Below, piece by piece: positions 1-9,219 of a DNA stretch of 64,000 bases. Each line of letters begins with the position of its first letter. Position 1 is the stretch's first letter. The notes under the pieces are model-generated. The model was not told where the DNA came from. It made no database searches and worked only from the letters and a program-made list of their open reading frames with translations. A program made the position numbers and the translations under genes. This stretch comes from JAABQT01 sp035459025 (lineage in GTDB: Bacteria > Pseudomonadota > Gammaproteobacteria > Burkholderiales > SG8-39): positions 15,141 to 79,140 of the forward strand of contig DATHYT010000063.1 in NCBI GenBank assembly GCA_035459025.1, written 5' to 3'.

Positions 1-510
1 GCCCTTCGGCACGGATGCGCCGACCGCGCCCGCGTAGCGCGCTTCGTCCTGGGCGAACACGAGTCCCGGCGTAGCGAGCGCCATGACGTGGCGGAGCTTC
101 GCGTGGTCGGTCGACACAAGCGAATACGCCGGCGACACCGGCGCGCAGGGCACGCCTGCGTAGAGCGCCCCGAGCATGAGCATGAGATGCTCGAGGGAAT
201 TTTCCGACAGGATGGCAAGCGGGCGCTCGGCCGACAGCCTGCGCTCGAGCAGGGCCTGACCGACGCGACGAGCACGCCTGAACGCCTCGCCGTACGAGAG
301 CGTGCGCCAGCCGCCATGCGCGTCGCGCTCCGCGGCGAGCACGTGCCCGGGCCGCTCGCGCGCCCAGTGCGCCAGGCGCCCGATCAGGTTGCGCGGATAC
401 GGTCCGAGCGGGTGCGGGGAGCGCAGGAGAATAGCGCCATCCCGCCGCCGCTCCACCGCCACGTCCGCGGCCCCCAGCGGGACCCTGCGCCATGCCGTCT
501 CACGCTGCAT
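1..510 (-). CDS. AMP-binding acyl-CoA synthetase (feruloyl-CoA synthetase-like), N-terminal part
   Basis: This is the first 170 codons of a gene that leaves the window on the left; the ATG is at the right end. The protein starts MQRETAWRRVPLGAADVAVE and continues with features of the N-terminal domain of adenylate-forming CoA ligases: RTLSYGEAF (about residue 76), LAILSENSLEHLML and PVSPAYSL (substrate-pocket strand). The combination resembles feruloyl-CoA synthetases, which activate hydroxycinnamates with ATP and CoA. The phosphate-binding loop and adenylation motifs lie outside the window, so activity cannot be judged. It is transcribed divergently from the livK gene to its right, with 60 bp between the starts. 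Family assignment is fairly sure; the aromatic substrate is inferred from overall likeness only. Confidence 0.8.
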   Translation of the reverse strand, partial: MQRETAWRRVPLGAADVAVERRRDGAILLRSPHPLGPYPRNLIGRLAHWARERPGHVLAAERDAHGGWRTLSYGEAFRRARRVGQALLERRLSAERPLAILSENSLEHLMLMLGALYAGVPCAPVSPAYSLVSTDHAKLRHVMALATPGLVFAQDEARYAGAVGASVPKG

Positions 511-570
511 CTCGGGGATTCTCCCACGCAGAGTTCCATTAGAATCGCGTCATACCCACGAGGAGAAGCC

Positions 571-1785
571 ATGTCCTTCGATCGCCGCAGATTCAACCAG
601 ACGCTGGCCGCCGCCACGCTCGGCTCGCTCGCGCCGTTCAACATCGCCCGCGCCCAGTCCGGCAGGCTCAAGGTCGGCGTGCTGCTGCCGCGCTCGGGCA
701 TCCAGGCCGGCATCGGCCAGGACTGCCACCGCGTCGTCGAGATCACCAACGGCTTGCTGCGCGACCTGGGGCTCCCGGCGCTCGACATCATGAACGGCGA
801 CACCGAGTCGAACGTCGACGTCGCGCGCTCGCGCGCCGAGCGCCTGATCGGCGAGGGCGCGCAGCTGCTCGTGGGCGCCTTCGACTCGGGCCAGACCACC
901 GCCATCGCCCAGGTCGCCGAGCAGCGCGGCATCCCGCTGGTGATCAACATCGCCGCCGCGCCGCCGATCACCGAGCAGGGCTACAAGTTCGTGTTCCGCA
1001 ACTTCGCCACGGCGCCGATGATCCTGGGCGATGCGTTTGCCAACCAGCTCGAGGTATTCGCGGCCACCGGCGTGTCGCCCAAGTCGGTGGTGTTCATGCA
1101 CGTGAACGACACCTTCGGGCAGGCCATGCAGCGCGGCTTCACCGGCGTGATGAAGAAGTTCACCATGCCCTACACGGTCGCGGACACGATCGCCTACGAC
1201 CCGGCGGCGCGCGACCTGTCGGTCGAGGTGGCCAAGGCCAAGGCGACGGGCGCCGAGGCGTTGGTGATGGTGAGCCGCCTGAACGACGCCATCCTCATCA
1301 CGCGCGAGCTGGTCAAGCAGCGCTGGAATCCGACGGCGGTGCTCAGCATGGGCCCGGGCTGGTACGAGGACCAGTACCTGAAGACGCTCGGCAAGCTCGG
1401 CGACGGCCCGATCAGCTTCGTGCCGTGGTACGACCCGAACAAGAAGCTCGCCCAGCAGCTCCAGGCCGCGCATCAGAAGGCCTACCCGGACATCAGCCTG
1501 AACACCAACCACGTGTACACGTTCGAGGCGCTGCTCGTCGCCGCCGACGCCCACAAGCGCGCTGGCAGCACGGATCCGAAGGCGCTCGCCGACGCCATCC
1601 GCGCCACGAACATCACCAACAACGTCAGCCCGGGGCCCGGCATCCAGTTCGACGCCAAGGGCCAGAACAGCAAGCTGAAGAACTCGGCGATCCAGAACCG
1701 CGGCGGCAAGCTCGTCACGGTGGCGCCGAAGGACGCCGCCGACGCCAAGCCCCAGCTGCCGATGACGCCTTACGACAAGCGCTAG
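571..1785 (+). CDS. livK: ABC importer substrate-binding protein (branched-chain amino acid/amide type), copy 1
   Basis: This 404-residue periplasmic solute-binding protein belongs to the type 1 (LivK-like) family and would deliver its ligand to the LivHMGF complex encoded directly downstream. The ATG was chosen because AGGAG lies 6 bases before it and a signal peptide begins there. Residues 5-8 read RRRF, a twin-arginine-type motif, followed by a short hydrophobic stretch and ARA|QS as likely cleavage site near residue 28. The mature protein opens with LKVGVLLPRSG, typical of the family. A TAGAAT -10-like element lies about 25 bp upstream of the start. Specificity of this family ranges over branched-chain amino acids, amides, urea and aromatic acids and cannot be read from the sequence. 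Confidence 0.9.
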   Translation: MSFDRRRFNQTLAAATLGSLAPFNIARAQSGRLKVGVLLPRSGIQAGIGQDCHRVVEITNGLLRDLGLPALDIMNGDTESNVDVARSRAERLIGEGAQLLVGAFDSGQTTAIAQVAEQRGIPLVINIAAAPPITEQGYKFVFRNFATAPMILGDAFANQLEVFAATGVSPKSVVFMHVNDTFGQAMQRGFTGVMKKFTMPYTVADTIAYDPAARDLSVEVAKAKATGAEALVMVSRLNDAILITRELVKQRWNPTAVLSMGPGWYEDQYLKTLGKLGDGPISFVPWYDPNKKLAQQLQAAHQKAYPDISLNTNHVYTFEALLVAADAHKRAGSTDPKALADAIRATNITNNVSPGPGIQFDAKGQNSKLKNSAIQNRGGKLVTVAPKDAADAKPQLPMTPYDKR

Positions 1786-1809
1786 CGGCGGGCCGCGGGC
1801 GGCCCGCTC

Positions 1810-2685
1810 GTGCCGGTCGAGATCTATCTCAACGTCGCCGCCAGCGGCCTGCTGACCGGGCTGGTCTACGGGCTGATGGCGCTCGGCCTGTCGGTCATCT
1901 TCGGCGTCGTGCGCGTCGTGAACTTCGCGCACGGCGAGATGATGACGCTGGCGATGTACCTGACGCTGGTGCTGTTCTCGGCGCTCAAGCTCGACCCGCT
2001 CATCCTGCTCGTGCCGGTCGCCGCGGTCCTGTTCGTCTTCGGCTACCTGCTGCAGCGGGGGCTCATCAACCCGTTCATCAACCGGCCCGAGCACAGCCAG
2101 TTCATGCTGCTGGTGGCGGTGGCGCTGGTCCTGGTGAACGTGCAGCTGATCGTCTTCGGCCCCGACGCGCAAGGCATCCGCACCGCCTACTCCTTCGACA
2201 GCTTCCAGCTCGGCGCGCTGATCGTGGACGCTTCCAAGGTGTACGCCGCCGGCGCCGCGCTGGTGGTCGCCGGCGCCCTGTTCGCCTTCTTCCGCTGGAC
2301 GCTCCTTGGCAAGGCGATCCGTGCCTGTGCCGACAACTACGACGGCGCGCGCGTGGTGGGCCTCGACGTGAAGCGCCTCTACGCGCTTACCTTCGGCATC
2401 GGCTCGGCCTGCGTCGGCGCCGCGGGCGCCATGCTGATGGCGGTGATCGACGTCACGCCCACCATCGGCCCGGCCTACACGCTGCTCGCCTTCGTCATCG
2501 TGATCACCGGGGGGCTCGGGTCGATGCCGGGGGCGCTGCTCGGCGGGCTGCTGATCGGGCTCACCGAGGCGCTGGGGGGAGTCCTGTTCACGCCGTCGGC
2601 GAAGAGCATGTTCGCCTTCGGGCTGCTGGTGCTGGTGCTGCTGTTCCGCCCGCAGGGCATCCTCGGCCGTAAGGCCGCGGCATGA
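1810..2685 (+). CDS. livH: Branched-chain amino acid-type ABC permease, copy 1
   Basis: Inner-membrane permease of 291 residues, the usual length for LivH. It is almost entirely hydrophobic helices. Family hallmarks are visible: GLVYGLMALGLSVIFGVVRV near the N-terminus, VNFAHGEMM directly after it, and the C-terminal block VIVITGGLGSMPGALLGG followed by FRPQGILG. It starts at GTG 24 bp after livK and pairs with the LivM permease that follows. Its stop overlaps the next start as ATGA, which suggests translational coupling. It should form half of the transmembrane channel for the solute bound by the livK product. Confidence 0.92.
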   Translation: MPVEIYLNVAASGLLTGLVYGLMALGLSVIFGVVRVVNFAHGEMMTLAMYLTLVLFSALKLDPLILLVPVAAVLFVFGYLLQRGLINPFINRPEHSQFMLLVAVALVLVNVQLIVFGPDAQGIRTAYSFDSFQLGALIVDASKVYAAGAALVVAGALFAFFRWTLLGKAIRACADNYDGARVVGLDVKRLYALTFGIGSACVGAAGAMLMAVIDVTPTIGPAYTLLAFVIVITGGLGSMPGALLGGLLIGLTEALGGVLFTPSAKSMFAFGLLVLVLLFRPQGILGRKAAA

Positions 2686-3680
2686 GGCACCTCCTCGACG
2701 ACGTGCCGCGCCGCGGCCTGTGGTTCCTCGCGGCGCTGCTCGCGCTGCTGCTCGTCTTTCCGTTCTTCGCGAGCGGGTACCTGCTCGCCGTCGGCTTCCT
2801 GATCCTGTACTTCGCCTACGTCGGCCAGGCCTGGAACGTCATGATGGGCTTCGCCGGGCAGCTCTCGCTCGGCCACTCGCTCTATGTCGGCCTGGGCGCC
2901 TACGCGGCCGCGGCGCTCTACGTGCACTTCGGCGTGAGCCCCTGGGTCGGGCTCGGCGCCTCGATCGCGGTGTGCGCGCTCGCCGGCGCCGTGATCGGCT
3001 TTCTCGCCTTCCGCTTCGGCGTGGCGGGCGTGTACTTCGCCATCCTCACCATCGCGTTCGCGGAATTCGCGCGCATCGGCTTCGACCATTTCGCCTGGGT
3101 GCGCGGATCCTCGGGCCTCTTTCTGCCGGTGGCGAACTACACCGAGAACGACCTGTGGAACCTGCGCGGCAGCCCGACGATGTTCTACTACCTGATGCTC
3201 GCGCTCACGGTCGCGGCGTTCGTGCTGTGCCACGCGCTGCTCCGCAGCCGCATGGGCTACTACTGGCTCGCAATCCGCGAGAGCCCCGAGGCCGCGCAGG
3301 CGCTCGGCGTGAACCTGTTCCGCTACAAGATGGCGGCGGTGGTGCTTTCGGCGGCCATGACCTCGCTCGCCGGCGTGGTGTTCGCCTTCTACTACAACAA
3401 CCTCTTTCCCGAGCAGATCTTCCACATCTCGCGCTCGATCGAGCTGATCCTGGGACCGATCATCGGCGGCATCGGCACGCTCGCCGGCCCGATCGTGGGC
3501 GCGTTCCTGCTCACCGGGCTCGCCGAGGGCCTGCGCGAGCTGATGCTGCAGCTCGGCATCGAGGTGCCCGGCGTGAAGCAGGTGTTCTACGGACTGTGCC
3601 TGCTGCTGGTGGTGATGTTCCTGCCCCATGGCGTGTGGCCGCCGCTCGCGCGCCGGCTCGGCCTCGAGCGCAAGCGCTGA
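2682..3680 (+). CDS. livM: Branched-chain amino acid-type ABC permease, copy 1
   Basis: Second inner-membrane permease of importer 1, 332 residues. It has the LivM pattern: an N-terminal hydrophobic segment, then WNVMMGFAGQLSLGHSLYVG, the conserved GFAGQLSLGH loop of this subfamily, and near the end LILGPIIGGIGTLAGPIVGA. The ATG overlaps the livH stop in ATGA, so the two permeases are probably made in equal amounts. The C-terminus is short, without the ATPase fusion seen in some LivM proteins. Together with LivH it would form the transmembrane pore. Confidence 0.92.
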   Translation: MRHLLDDVPRRGLWFLAALLALLLVFPFFASGYLLAVGFLILYFAYVGQAWNVMMGFAGQLSLGHSLYVGLGAYAAAALYVHFGVSPWVGLGASIAVCALAGAVIGFLAFRFGVAGVYFAILTIAFAEFARIGFDHFAWVRGSSGLFLPVANYTENDLWNLRGSPTMFYYLMLALTVAAFVLCHALLRSRMGYYWLAIRESPEAAQALGVNLFRYKMAAVVLSAAMTSLAGVVFAFYYNNLFPEQIFHISRSIELILGPIIGGIGTLAGPIVGAFLLTGLAEGLRELMLQLGIEVPGVKQVFYGLCLLLVVMFLPHGVWPPLARRLGLERKR

Positions 3681-3681
3681 C

Positions 3682-4401
3682 ATGCTCCGGATCGAGGGCC
3701 TCACCAAGAGCTTCCGCGGGCTGCGCGCGGTGCATGACGCGAGCTTCGCGGTGCCCGAGGGCGCCATCGTCGGGCTGATCGGCCCCAATGGCGCCGGCAA
3801 GACCACCTGCTTCAACATGATCGCGGGCGTGTTCCGCCCCGACGCCGGCCAGGTGCGCTTCGCCGGCCGGCGCATCGACGGCTGGCGGCCCGACCAGGTG
3901 TGCGCGGCCGGCATCGGGCGCACGTTCCAGATCGTGAAGCCGTTTGCGGGGCTGAGCGTCATCGACAATGTGGTGGTCGGTGCGCTGCTAAAGTCAAAAG
4001 ATGTCTCGGCGGCGAAAAGCTACGCCGCCGAGATCCTGGAAAGGCTGGGGCTCGGAGCCAAGCGCGGGCTCCCTGCTTCATCGCTGACGCTGCCCGACCG
4101 CAAGCGGCTGGAAGTCGCGCGCGCCCTTGCCACGCGCCCGAAGCTGCTGCTGCTGGACGAGGTGATGGCGGGCCTGCGGCCGACCGAGTGCGACCAGATG
4201 GTCGACGTGTTCCGCGAGCTGAACCGCGCCGAAGGCCTCACGATCCTCCTCATCGAGCACGTGATGCGCGCGGTGATGGCGCTGGCGCAGACGATCGTGG
4301 TGCTGCACCACGGCGAGGTGATCGCGCGCGGCGCGCCGCAGGACGTGGTGCGCGACCCCGCGGTGCTCGAGTGCTACCTGGGCGAGGAAACGCCGGTCTG
4401 A
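3682..4401 (+). CDS. livG: ABC importer ATP-binding protein, copy 1 (atypical signature motif)
   Basis: Cytoplasmic ATPase of 239 residues that powers importer 1. Walker A is GPNGAGKTT (residues 34-42), the Q-loop region reads GRTFQIVKPF, and Walker B is LLLLDEVMAGL. The place of the usual LSGGQ signature is taken by SLTLPDRKRLEVARALA; the family's more common form is LSYGxQRRLEIARAL. The ATG was preferred to an upstream in-frame start because the latter lies inside livM. The gene starts one base after the livM stop and its TGA overlaps the next ATG (TGATG). The variant signature occurs in some LivG proteins and is probably functional, but ATPase coupling could differ. Confidence 0.9.
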   Translation: MLRIEGLTKSFRGLRAVHDASFAVPEGAIVGLIGPNGAGKTTCFNMIAGVFRPDAGQVRFAGRRIDGWRPDQVCAAGIGRTFQIVKPFAGLSVIDNVVVGALLKSKDVSAAKSYAAEILERLGLGAKRGLPASSLTLPDRKRLEVARALATRPKLLLLDEVMAGLRPTECDQMVDVFRELNRAEGLTILLIEHVMRAVMALAQTIVVLHHGEVIARGAPQDVVRDPAVLECYLGEETPV

Positions 4402-5105
4402 TGCTCGCCGTCGAGAACCTCGACCTCTACTACGGCGACGCGCAGGCGCTCGCCGGCGTGTCGCTGGAGGTGCCGCAGGGCGAGATCGTGGCCATCGTCG
4501 GCGCGAACGGCGCGGGCAAGAGCTCGCTCATCCGCACCATCGCCGGCATCGAGCGCGCGCGCGCCGGGCGCATCACGTTCAAGGGCGCCGACCTCACGCG
4601 CCTGGAGTCGCACCGCATCTGCAACCTCGGCATCGGCCAGGTGGCCGAGGGCCGCCAGGTGTTTCCGAGCCTCACCGTCGAGGAGAACCTGCAGATGGGG
4701 GCACTGCTGCCGCGCGCGCGCGCCGGCGCGGCGCGGGCACTCGAGGAGGCGTACGCCATGTTCCCGCGGCTCGCCGAGCGGCGTACGCAGCTTGCCGGGA
4801 CGCTCTCGGGCGGCGAGCAGCAGATGCTCGCCATCGGCCGCTGCCTGATGGGCCAGCCCGAGCTCGTCATGTTCGACGAACCCTCGCTCGGGCTCGCGCC
4901 GCTCGTCGTGCAGGAGGTGCTGCACACGATCCGCGCGCTGAACGCGCGCGGACTCACGGTGCTGCTCGTCGAGCAGAACGTGGCCGTGTCGCTCAAGCTC
5001 TCGAGCCGCGCCTACGTGCTCGAGAACGGCAGCATCGTGATGCGCGGCACCGGCGCCGAGCTGCTGCGCGACGACCGCGTGCGGCAGGCCTACCTCGGTC
5101 TGTAG
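4401..5105 (+). CDS. livF: ABC importer ATP-binding protein, copy 1
   Basis: Second ATPase of importer 1, 234 residues, a normal LivF length. Walker A is GANGAGKSS (about residue 36), the signature is LSGGEQQML and Walker B is LVMFDEPSLGL, followed by the switch-like LLVEQNVAVSL. It opens with MLAVENLDLYYGDAQAL, typical of LivF. The start overlaps the livG stop by one base. It closes the livKHMGF operon; hslO starts 9 bp later but appears to have its own -10-like element. Confidence 0.92.
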   Translation: MLAVENLDLYYGDAQALAGVSLEVPQGEIVAIVGANGAGKSSLIRTIAGIERARAGRITFKGADLTRLESHRICNLGIGQVAEGRQVFPSLTVEENLQMGALLPRARAGAARALEEAYAMFPRLAERRTQLAGTLSGGEQQMLAIGRCLMGQPELVMFDEPSLGLAPLVVQEVLHTIRALNARGLTVLLVEQNVAVSLKLSSRAYVLENGSIVMRGTGAELLRDDRVRQAYLGL

Positions 5106-5108
5106 AAT
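5103..5108 (+). promoter_or_regulatory. Candidate -10 element for hslO
   Basis: TAGAAT lies exactly 6 bases before the GTG start of hslO and overlaps the livF stop codon (its first three bases are that stop). No convincing -35 is visible. If used, transcription would begin at or next to the GTG, giving a leaderless mRNA. The same geometry recurs at several other genes in the window. Confidence 0.35.
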
Positions 5109-5114
5109 CGGAGC

Positions 5115-5933
5115 GTGCAGACCGACTACGTGCAGCGGTTCCTGTTCGAGCGCCTGGCGATCCGCGGACGCCTCGTCTGCCTCACCGGCGCCTGGACCCG
5201 AATGCTGGAGGGCCGCGGCTATCCCGCGCGCATTGCCGAGACGCTCGGCCACGGCACGGCGCTCGCGGTGCTGCTCGGTGCGGGCCAGAAGGGCGCGGGA
5301 CGGGTGACGCTGCAGGCGCAGGGCTCGGGGCCGCTCAAGCTGCTGGTCGCCGATTGCACTTCAGAGCTCAAGGTGCGCGGCATGGCGCATTACGCCGGCG
5401 AGGCGCCCGAGCTCGGCGACGGCCGTCTCGCCGTCAGCTACGAGGACGACGCCAGCGGCCGGATCTACCAGAGCCTCGTGCCGCTGGAAGGCGCCACGCT
5501 GGCCGAGGTATTCGAGAATTACCTGCGCCGCTCGGAGCAGCGCGAGGCGTTCCTGCACCTGCGCGCGAGCGATGCGGCGCTCTGCGGCCTGCTGCTCGAG
5601 AAGCTGCCGGGCGCCGACGAAAAGGACGCCGACGGCTGGAACCGCGTCACCACCCTCGCCGCGACGCTGACGCTGGAGGAAACGGTTGACGCCCAGCCCT
5701 ACGACCTGCTGGTGAAGCTGTTCCACGAGGAGCTGCTGCGCGTATTCCGGCTCTACCCGGTCGAATACCACTGCCCGTGGAACCCGGCGAGCGTCGAGCG
5801 CGTGCTGAGAAGCCTCGGCCGGCCCGAAGTGGAATCGATCCTCGCCGAGAAAGGCGAGGTGGTCGTGAAAAACGAGATGTGCAACCACGAATACCGCTTC
5901 GACCGCGCGGCGGTCGAAGCGGTGTTCGCGTAG
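5115..5933 (+). CDS. hslO: 33 kDa chaperonin Hsp33 with an incomplete redox switch
   Basis: Cytoplasmic holdase chaperone of 272 residues that normally binds unfolding proteins when activated by oxidation. The fold is recognisable from ARIAETLGHGTALAVLL, LLVADCTSELKVRGMAHY and the C-terminal VERVLRSLGRPEVESIL. Canonical Hsp33 holds zinc with CxC and, about 30 residues later, CxxC. Here the first site reads HCPWN (Cys220 only) and the second reads MCNHEYRF (Cys256 only), so two of the four ligands are absent. His residues flank both remaining cysteines and might substitute, which is speculation. It begins at GTG six bases after a TAGAAT element, and its stop abuts the convergent stop of the next gene. 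Confidence 0.9.
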   Translation: MQTDYVQRFLFERLAIRGRLVCLTGAWTRMLEGRGYPARIAETLGHGTALAVLLGAGQKGAGRVTLQAQGSGPLKLLVADCTSELKVRGMAHYAGEAPELGDGRLAVSYEDDASGRIYQSLVPLEGATLAEVFENYLRRSEQREAFLHLRASDAALCGLLLEKLPGADEKDADGWNRVTTLAATLTLEETVDAQPYDLLVKLFHEELLRVFRLYPVEYHCPWNPASVERVLRSLGRPEVESILAEKGEVVVKNEMCNHEYRFDRAAVEAVFA

Positions 5934-7048
<1,115 letters not shown>

Positions 7049-7049
<1 letters not shown>

Positions 7050-7678
7050 CAGGACTTCCTGGGCTTGGGTTTCTTGGGGATCTTGGGGAGCGTGGGCACG
7101 GCCACGCCGATCAGGCAGTCGCGCGTGACGAGTCCGGCGAGGCGCGCTTCGTCCCAGCCCCCGGTTGCGGCGGGGCGCATCGGCAGCACCATGTAGCGCA
7201 TGTCGGCGTTCGAGTCGTGTACGCGGATCTGCACCTTCGCGGGCACCTTCAGGCCGAACTCGGCGAGCACCTTGCGCGGCTCGCGCACCATGCGGCTGCG
7301 ATAGGGCTTGGACTTGTACCACTCGGGCGGCAGCCCGAGCAGGATCCGCGGGTAGCACGAGCACAGCGTGCAGACGATCGCGTTGTGCGTTTCGGGCGTG
7401 TTCTCGACCACGATGAGTCTCAGTCCCGGCACCTCGAAGCCGAGCTCCTCGGCGGCGCGGCTGCCGTTCTCGAGCAGGCGCGCCTTGTACGCGGGGTCGG
7501 CCCAGGCACGCGCCACCATCGCCGCGCCGCGCTCGGGGCCGCGCGCGCGCATCACGGCCATCGCGCCCGCGATCGCATCCTCGGTGACGATGCCCTTCGC
7601 CACGAGGAGCTCGCGCAGGCTCACCTCCATCAGCTGGAAGTAGTTGTACGGCTCGTAGCGCCCCGTTTCCTGCTTCAC
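7049..7678 (-). CDS. Nitrile hydratase alpha / thiocyanate hydrolase gamma-type subunit (cobalt type)
   Basis: Catalytic metal subunit of 209 residues. The metal site VCTLCSC is intact (C103, C106, C108); in this family Thr after the first Cys marks the non-corrin cobalt enzymes and Ser the iron enzymes. It continues with YPRILLGLPPEWYK, also typical. The GTG start was chosen because it overlaps the stop of the preceding subunit gene as GTGA; an upstream in-frame start would run through that gene. Cobalt nitrile hydratases hydrate R-CN to amides, and thiocyanate hydrolase uses the same site on SCN-. With two separate small subunits upstream, the set resembles the three-subunit members of the family. 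The tail is Lys/Pro-rich (KIPKKPKPRKS). Confidence 0.9.
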
Positions 7679-7959
7679 GGCTCGATCCAGTGCTGGAAGA
7701 TCTCGAGCTCGATCACGTCGTCGCGGCTTCCCCGATAGCCGGGCCACACGTCGCTCTGCCGGAAGCGCACGCGGTACAGCGGCTGCGCCGGCAGGCCGTC
7801 GCGCTGCTGCGCGAGCTCCTCGGGGTTCGGAAAGGCGCCGCACACCCGTTCCACGACGCCGGAGTGCCCGCGGATGTAGTACGGTGTTCTGACGTGGCCG
7901 AGCGGCGCGGCCTTGCGCACGCGCACCTTGTCGCCTGCGCGGTATCTAGCGTCGGGCAC
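7675..7959 (-). CDS. Nitrile hydratase beta C-terminal half / thiocyanate hydrolase alpha-type subunit
   Basis: Small subunit equal to the C-terminal SH3-like half of a nitrile hydratase beta chain. Visible blocks are ARYRAGDKVRVR, RTPYYIRGHSGVVERV, NPEELA, QPLYRVRF and the closing EIFQHWIEP. I placed the start at GTG because GAGG lies 9 bases upstream and the reading frame before it overlaps the preceding gene. An in-frame ATG 36 bases further upstream (position 7995) would give 106 instead of 94 residues. It overlaps the N-terminal half gene by 14 bp and the catalytic subunit by 4 bp. A free-standing C-half is the arrangement known from thiocyanate hydrolase and other three-subunit enzymes of this family. 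Confidence 0.85.
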   Translation of the reverse strand: MPDARYRAGDKVRVRKAAPLGHVRTPYYIRGHSGVVERVCGAFPNPEELAQQRDGLPAQPLYRVRFRQSDVWPGYRGSRDDVIELEIFQHWIEP

Positions 7960-8266
7960 GCTTTTCGACCTCGGCGAGCTTCCTGGCGAGCTCATCCGTC
8001 GTGAACACGCCCCTTTGAATCATGGTCTGCGTGAGCGAGATCACCCAGCGGTCGTAGTAGCCCATCTTGTCGTAGTCCGCCGGCGGCAGCGACTCGATGT
8101 TCTTCCGGAGCTCGTCCACCGTCATGCGCCTCTCGCCGCCCAGCACGCCGACGAGCAGCATCATCATGGCGTCGACGCGCAGCTCCCAGTCGTCGTAGGC
8201 GTGCTCGGTCCGCCGCACCTTGCCGGCCGGCAGTCCGCCCATGTCGTGGTGGCTGCGCTCGATCAC
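7946..8266 (-). CDS. Nitrile hydratase beta N-terminal half / thiocyanate hydrolase beta-type subunit
   Basis: 106-residue protein matching the N-terminal half of nitrile hydratase beta. It shows HHDMGGLPAGKV near the start (family HDxGG motif), DDWELRVDAMMMLL, and MGYYDRWVISL, then a helix ending the half-domain. It starts at GTG, 9 bp after the amidase stop. Known relatives are the thiocyanate hydrolase beta subunit and, more distantly, the cobalt-insertion activators (P14K/P15K type). The HDMGG motif favours a structural subunit over an activator, but a dual role cannot be excluded because no separate activator gene is visible nearby. Confidence 0.8.
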   Translation of the reverse strand: MIERSHHDMGGLPAGKVRRTEHAYDDWELRVDAMMMLLVGVLGGERRMTVDELRKNIESLPPADYDKMGYYDRWVISLTQTMIQRGVFTTDELARKLAEVEKRARR

Positions 8267-8275
8267 GGCCCAATG

Positions 8276-9208
8276 CTACTGCAGCAGGTCGCGCCGCACC
8301 ATGGCGTGGACGCCCTTGTTGCCGTCCACGAGCTGCGTGACATGCAGGTCGGCCGCGAGGCTGCAGAAGACGTAGGCTTCGGCCGGTTTCCAGCCCTTCA
8401 TCTCCACCAGCCAGGCGATCATGCCGCGCAGCGCCTGCTTCGCGGCGTCGTCCAGGTCTTCGTTCAGGCCGATCGTGATGTAGTGCGTCGGCGTGACGGC
8501 GCGCGGCATGGCGAGGGGCATGTGCTTGTGCAGCACCAGCTCGAACGTGCCCTTCAAGCAGGTCTCGAGCGCCGTGAGGCAGACCTCGCCGTCGCCCTGC
8601 ACCGCGTGGCCGTCGCCGGCGGAGAAGTTCGCGCCCGGCACGAACACCGGCAGAAACAGCGACGTGCCCGGCACATACTCCTTGCAGTCCACGTTGCCGC
8701 CGAACTCGCGCGGCTCGACCGTGGAGATGCGCCCGTACTCGGCGCGCGGCGCGGTGGCGAGGATGCCGAAGAACGGCTGCAGCGGAATGGTCGGGCCCCA
8801 GGCGAGCTTCGCCGTCATCTTGTTGCGGTCGATCGGGATGACGCGCGCCTGGAACTCGGGGAAGTCCTCGGGCAGCGTGCCGCGCAAGGGCCGGATCACG
8901 TTCCAGCCCCAGTCGGCGGTGAGCTCGATCGCGCGGATCTTCACTTCCAGCGTGTCGCCCGGCATGGCGCCCTTCACCGCGATCGGGCCGGTGAGGATGT
9001 GCGGCCCGAGCTGGGGCTTCAACCTGGTGATGATCTCCTGGTGCGCGGGGCTGAAGCGCGTCTCGCCGGGGGCGACATCGGCCCAGCCCGAGACGGTGTC
9101 GACCACCACGGTGTCGCCGGACGCCACCTCGAGGCGCGGCGGCAGCTTCGCGTCGAAGTAGCCCCAGTGCACGTTTTCCACGGAAGGGTCGAGCCGGTGT
9201 TGCGCCAT
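8276..9208 (-). CDS. fmdA: Acetamidase/formamidase family amide hydrolase
   Basis: Cytoplasmic amidase of 310 residues that releases ammonia from short amides. Family marks include DTVVVDTVSGWADV, SPAHQEII, GDTLEVKI, HAVQGDGEVC (conserved acidic metal/active-site segment) and the C-terminal VFCSLAADLHVTQLVDG. A good ribosome site, AAAGGAG, lies just upstream. It stands between importer 2 and the nitrile hydratase-type genes, so the order transport, nitrile to amide, amide to acid plus ammonia is suggested by context. Whether it takes formamide, acetamide or a larger amide is not evident. Confidence 0.88.
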   Translation of the reverse strand: MAQHRLDPSVENVHWGYFDAKLPPRLEVASGDTVVVDTVSGWADVAPGETRFSPAHQEIITRLKPQLGPHILTGPIAVKGAMPGDTLEVKIRAIELTADWGWNVIRPLRGTLPEDFPEFQARVIPIDRNKMTAKLAWGPTIPLQPFFGILATAPRAEYGRISTVEPREFGGNVDCKEYVPGTSLFLPVFVPGANFSAGDGHAVQGDGEVCLTALETCLKGTFELVLHKHMPLAMPRAVTPTHYITIGLNEDLDDAAKQALRGMIAWLVEMKGWKPAEAYVFCSLAADLHVTQLVDGNKGVHAMVRRDLLQ

Positions 9209-9219
9209 GACGTTCTCCT

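Noticed and set aside
7946..8266. Beta N-half protein as a cobalt-insertion activator (P14K/P15K type) rather than a subunit
   Set aside because: The HDMGG motif near the start and the gene order match the structural beta half; activator homology is more distant. Kept as a secondary possibility.
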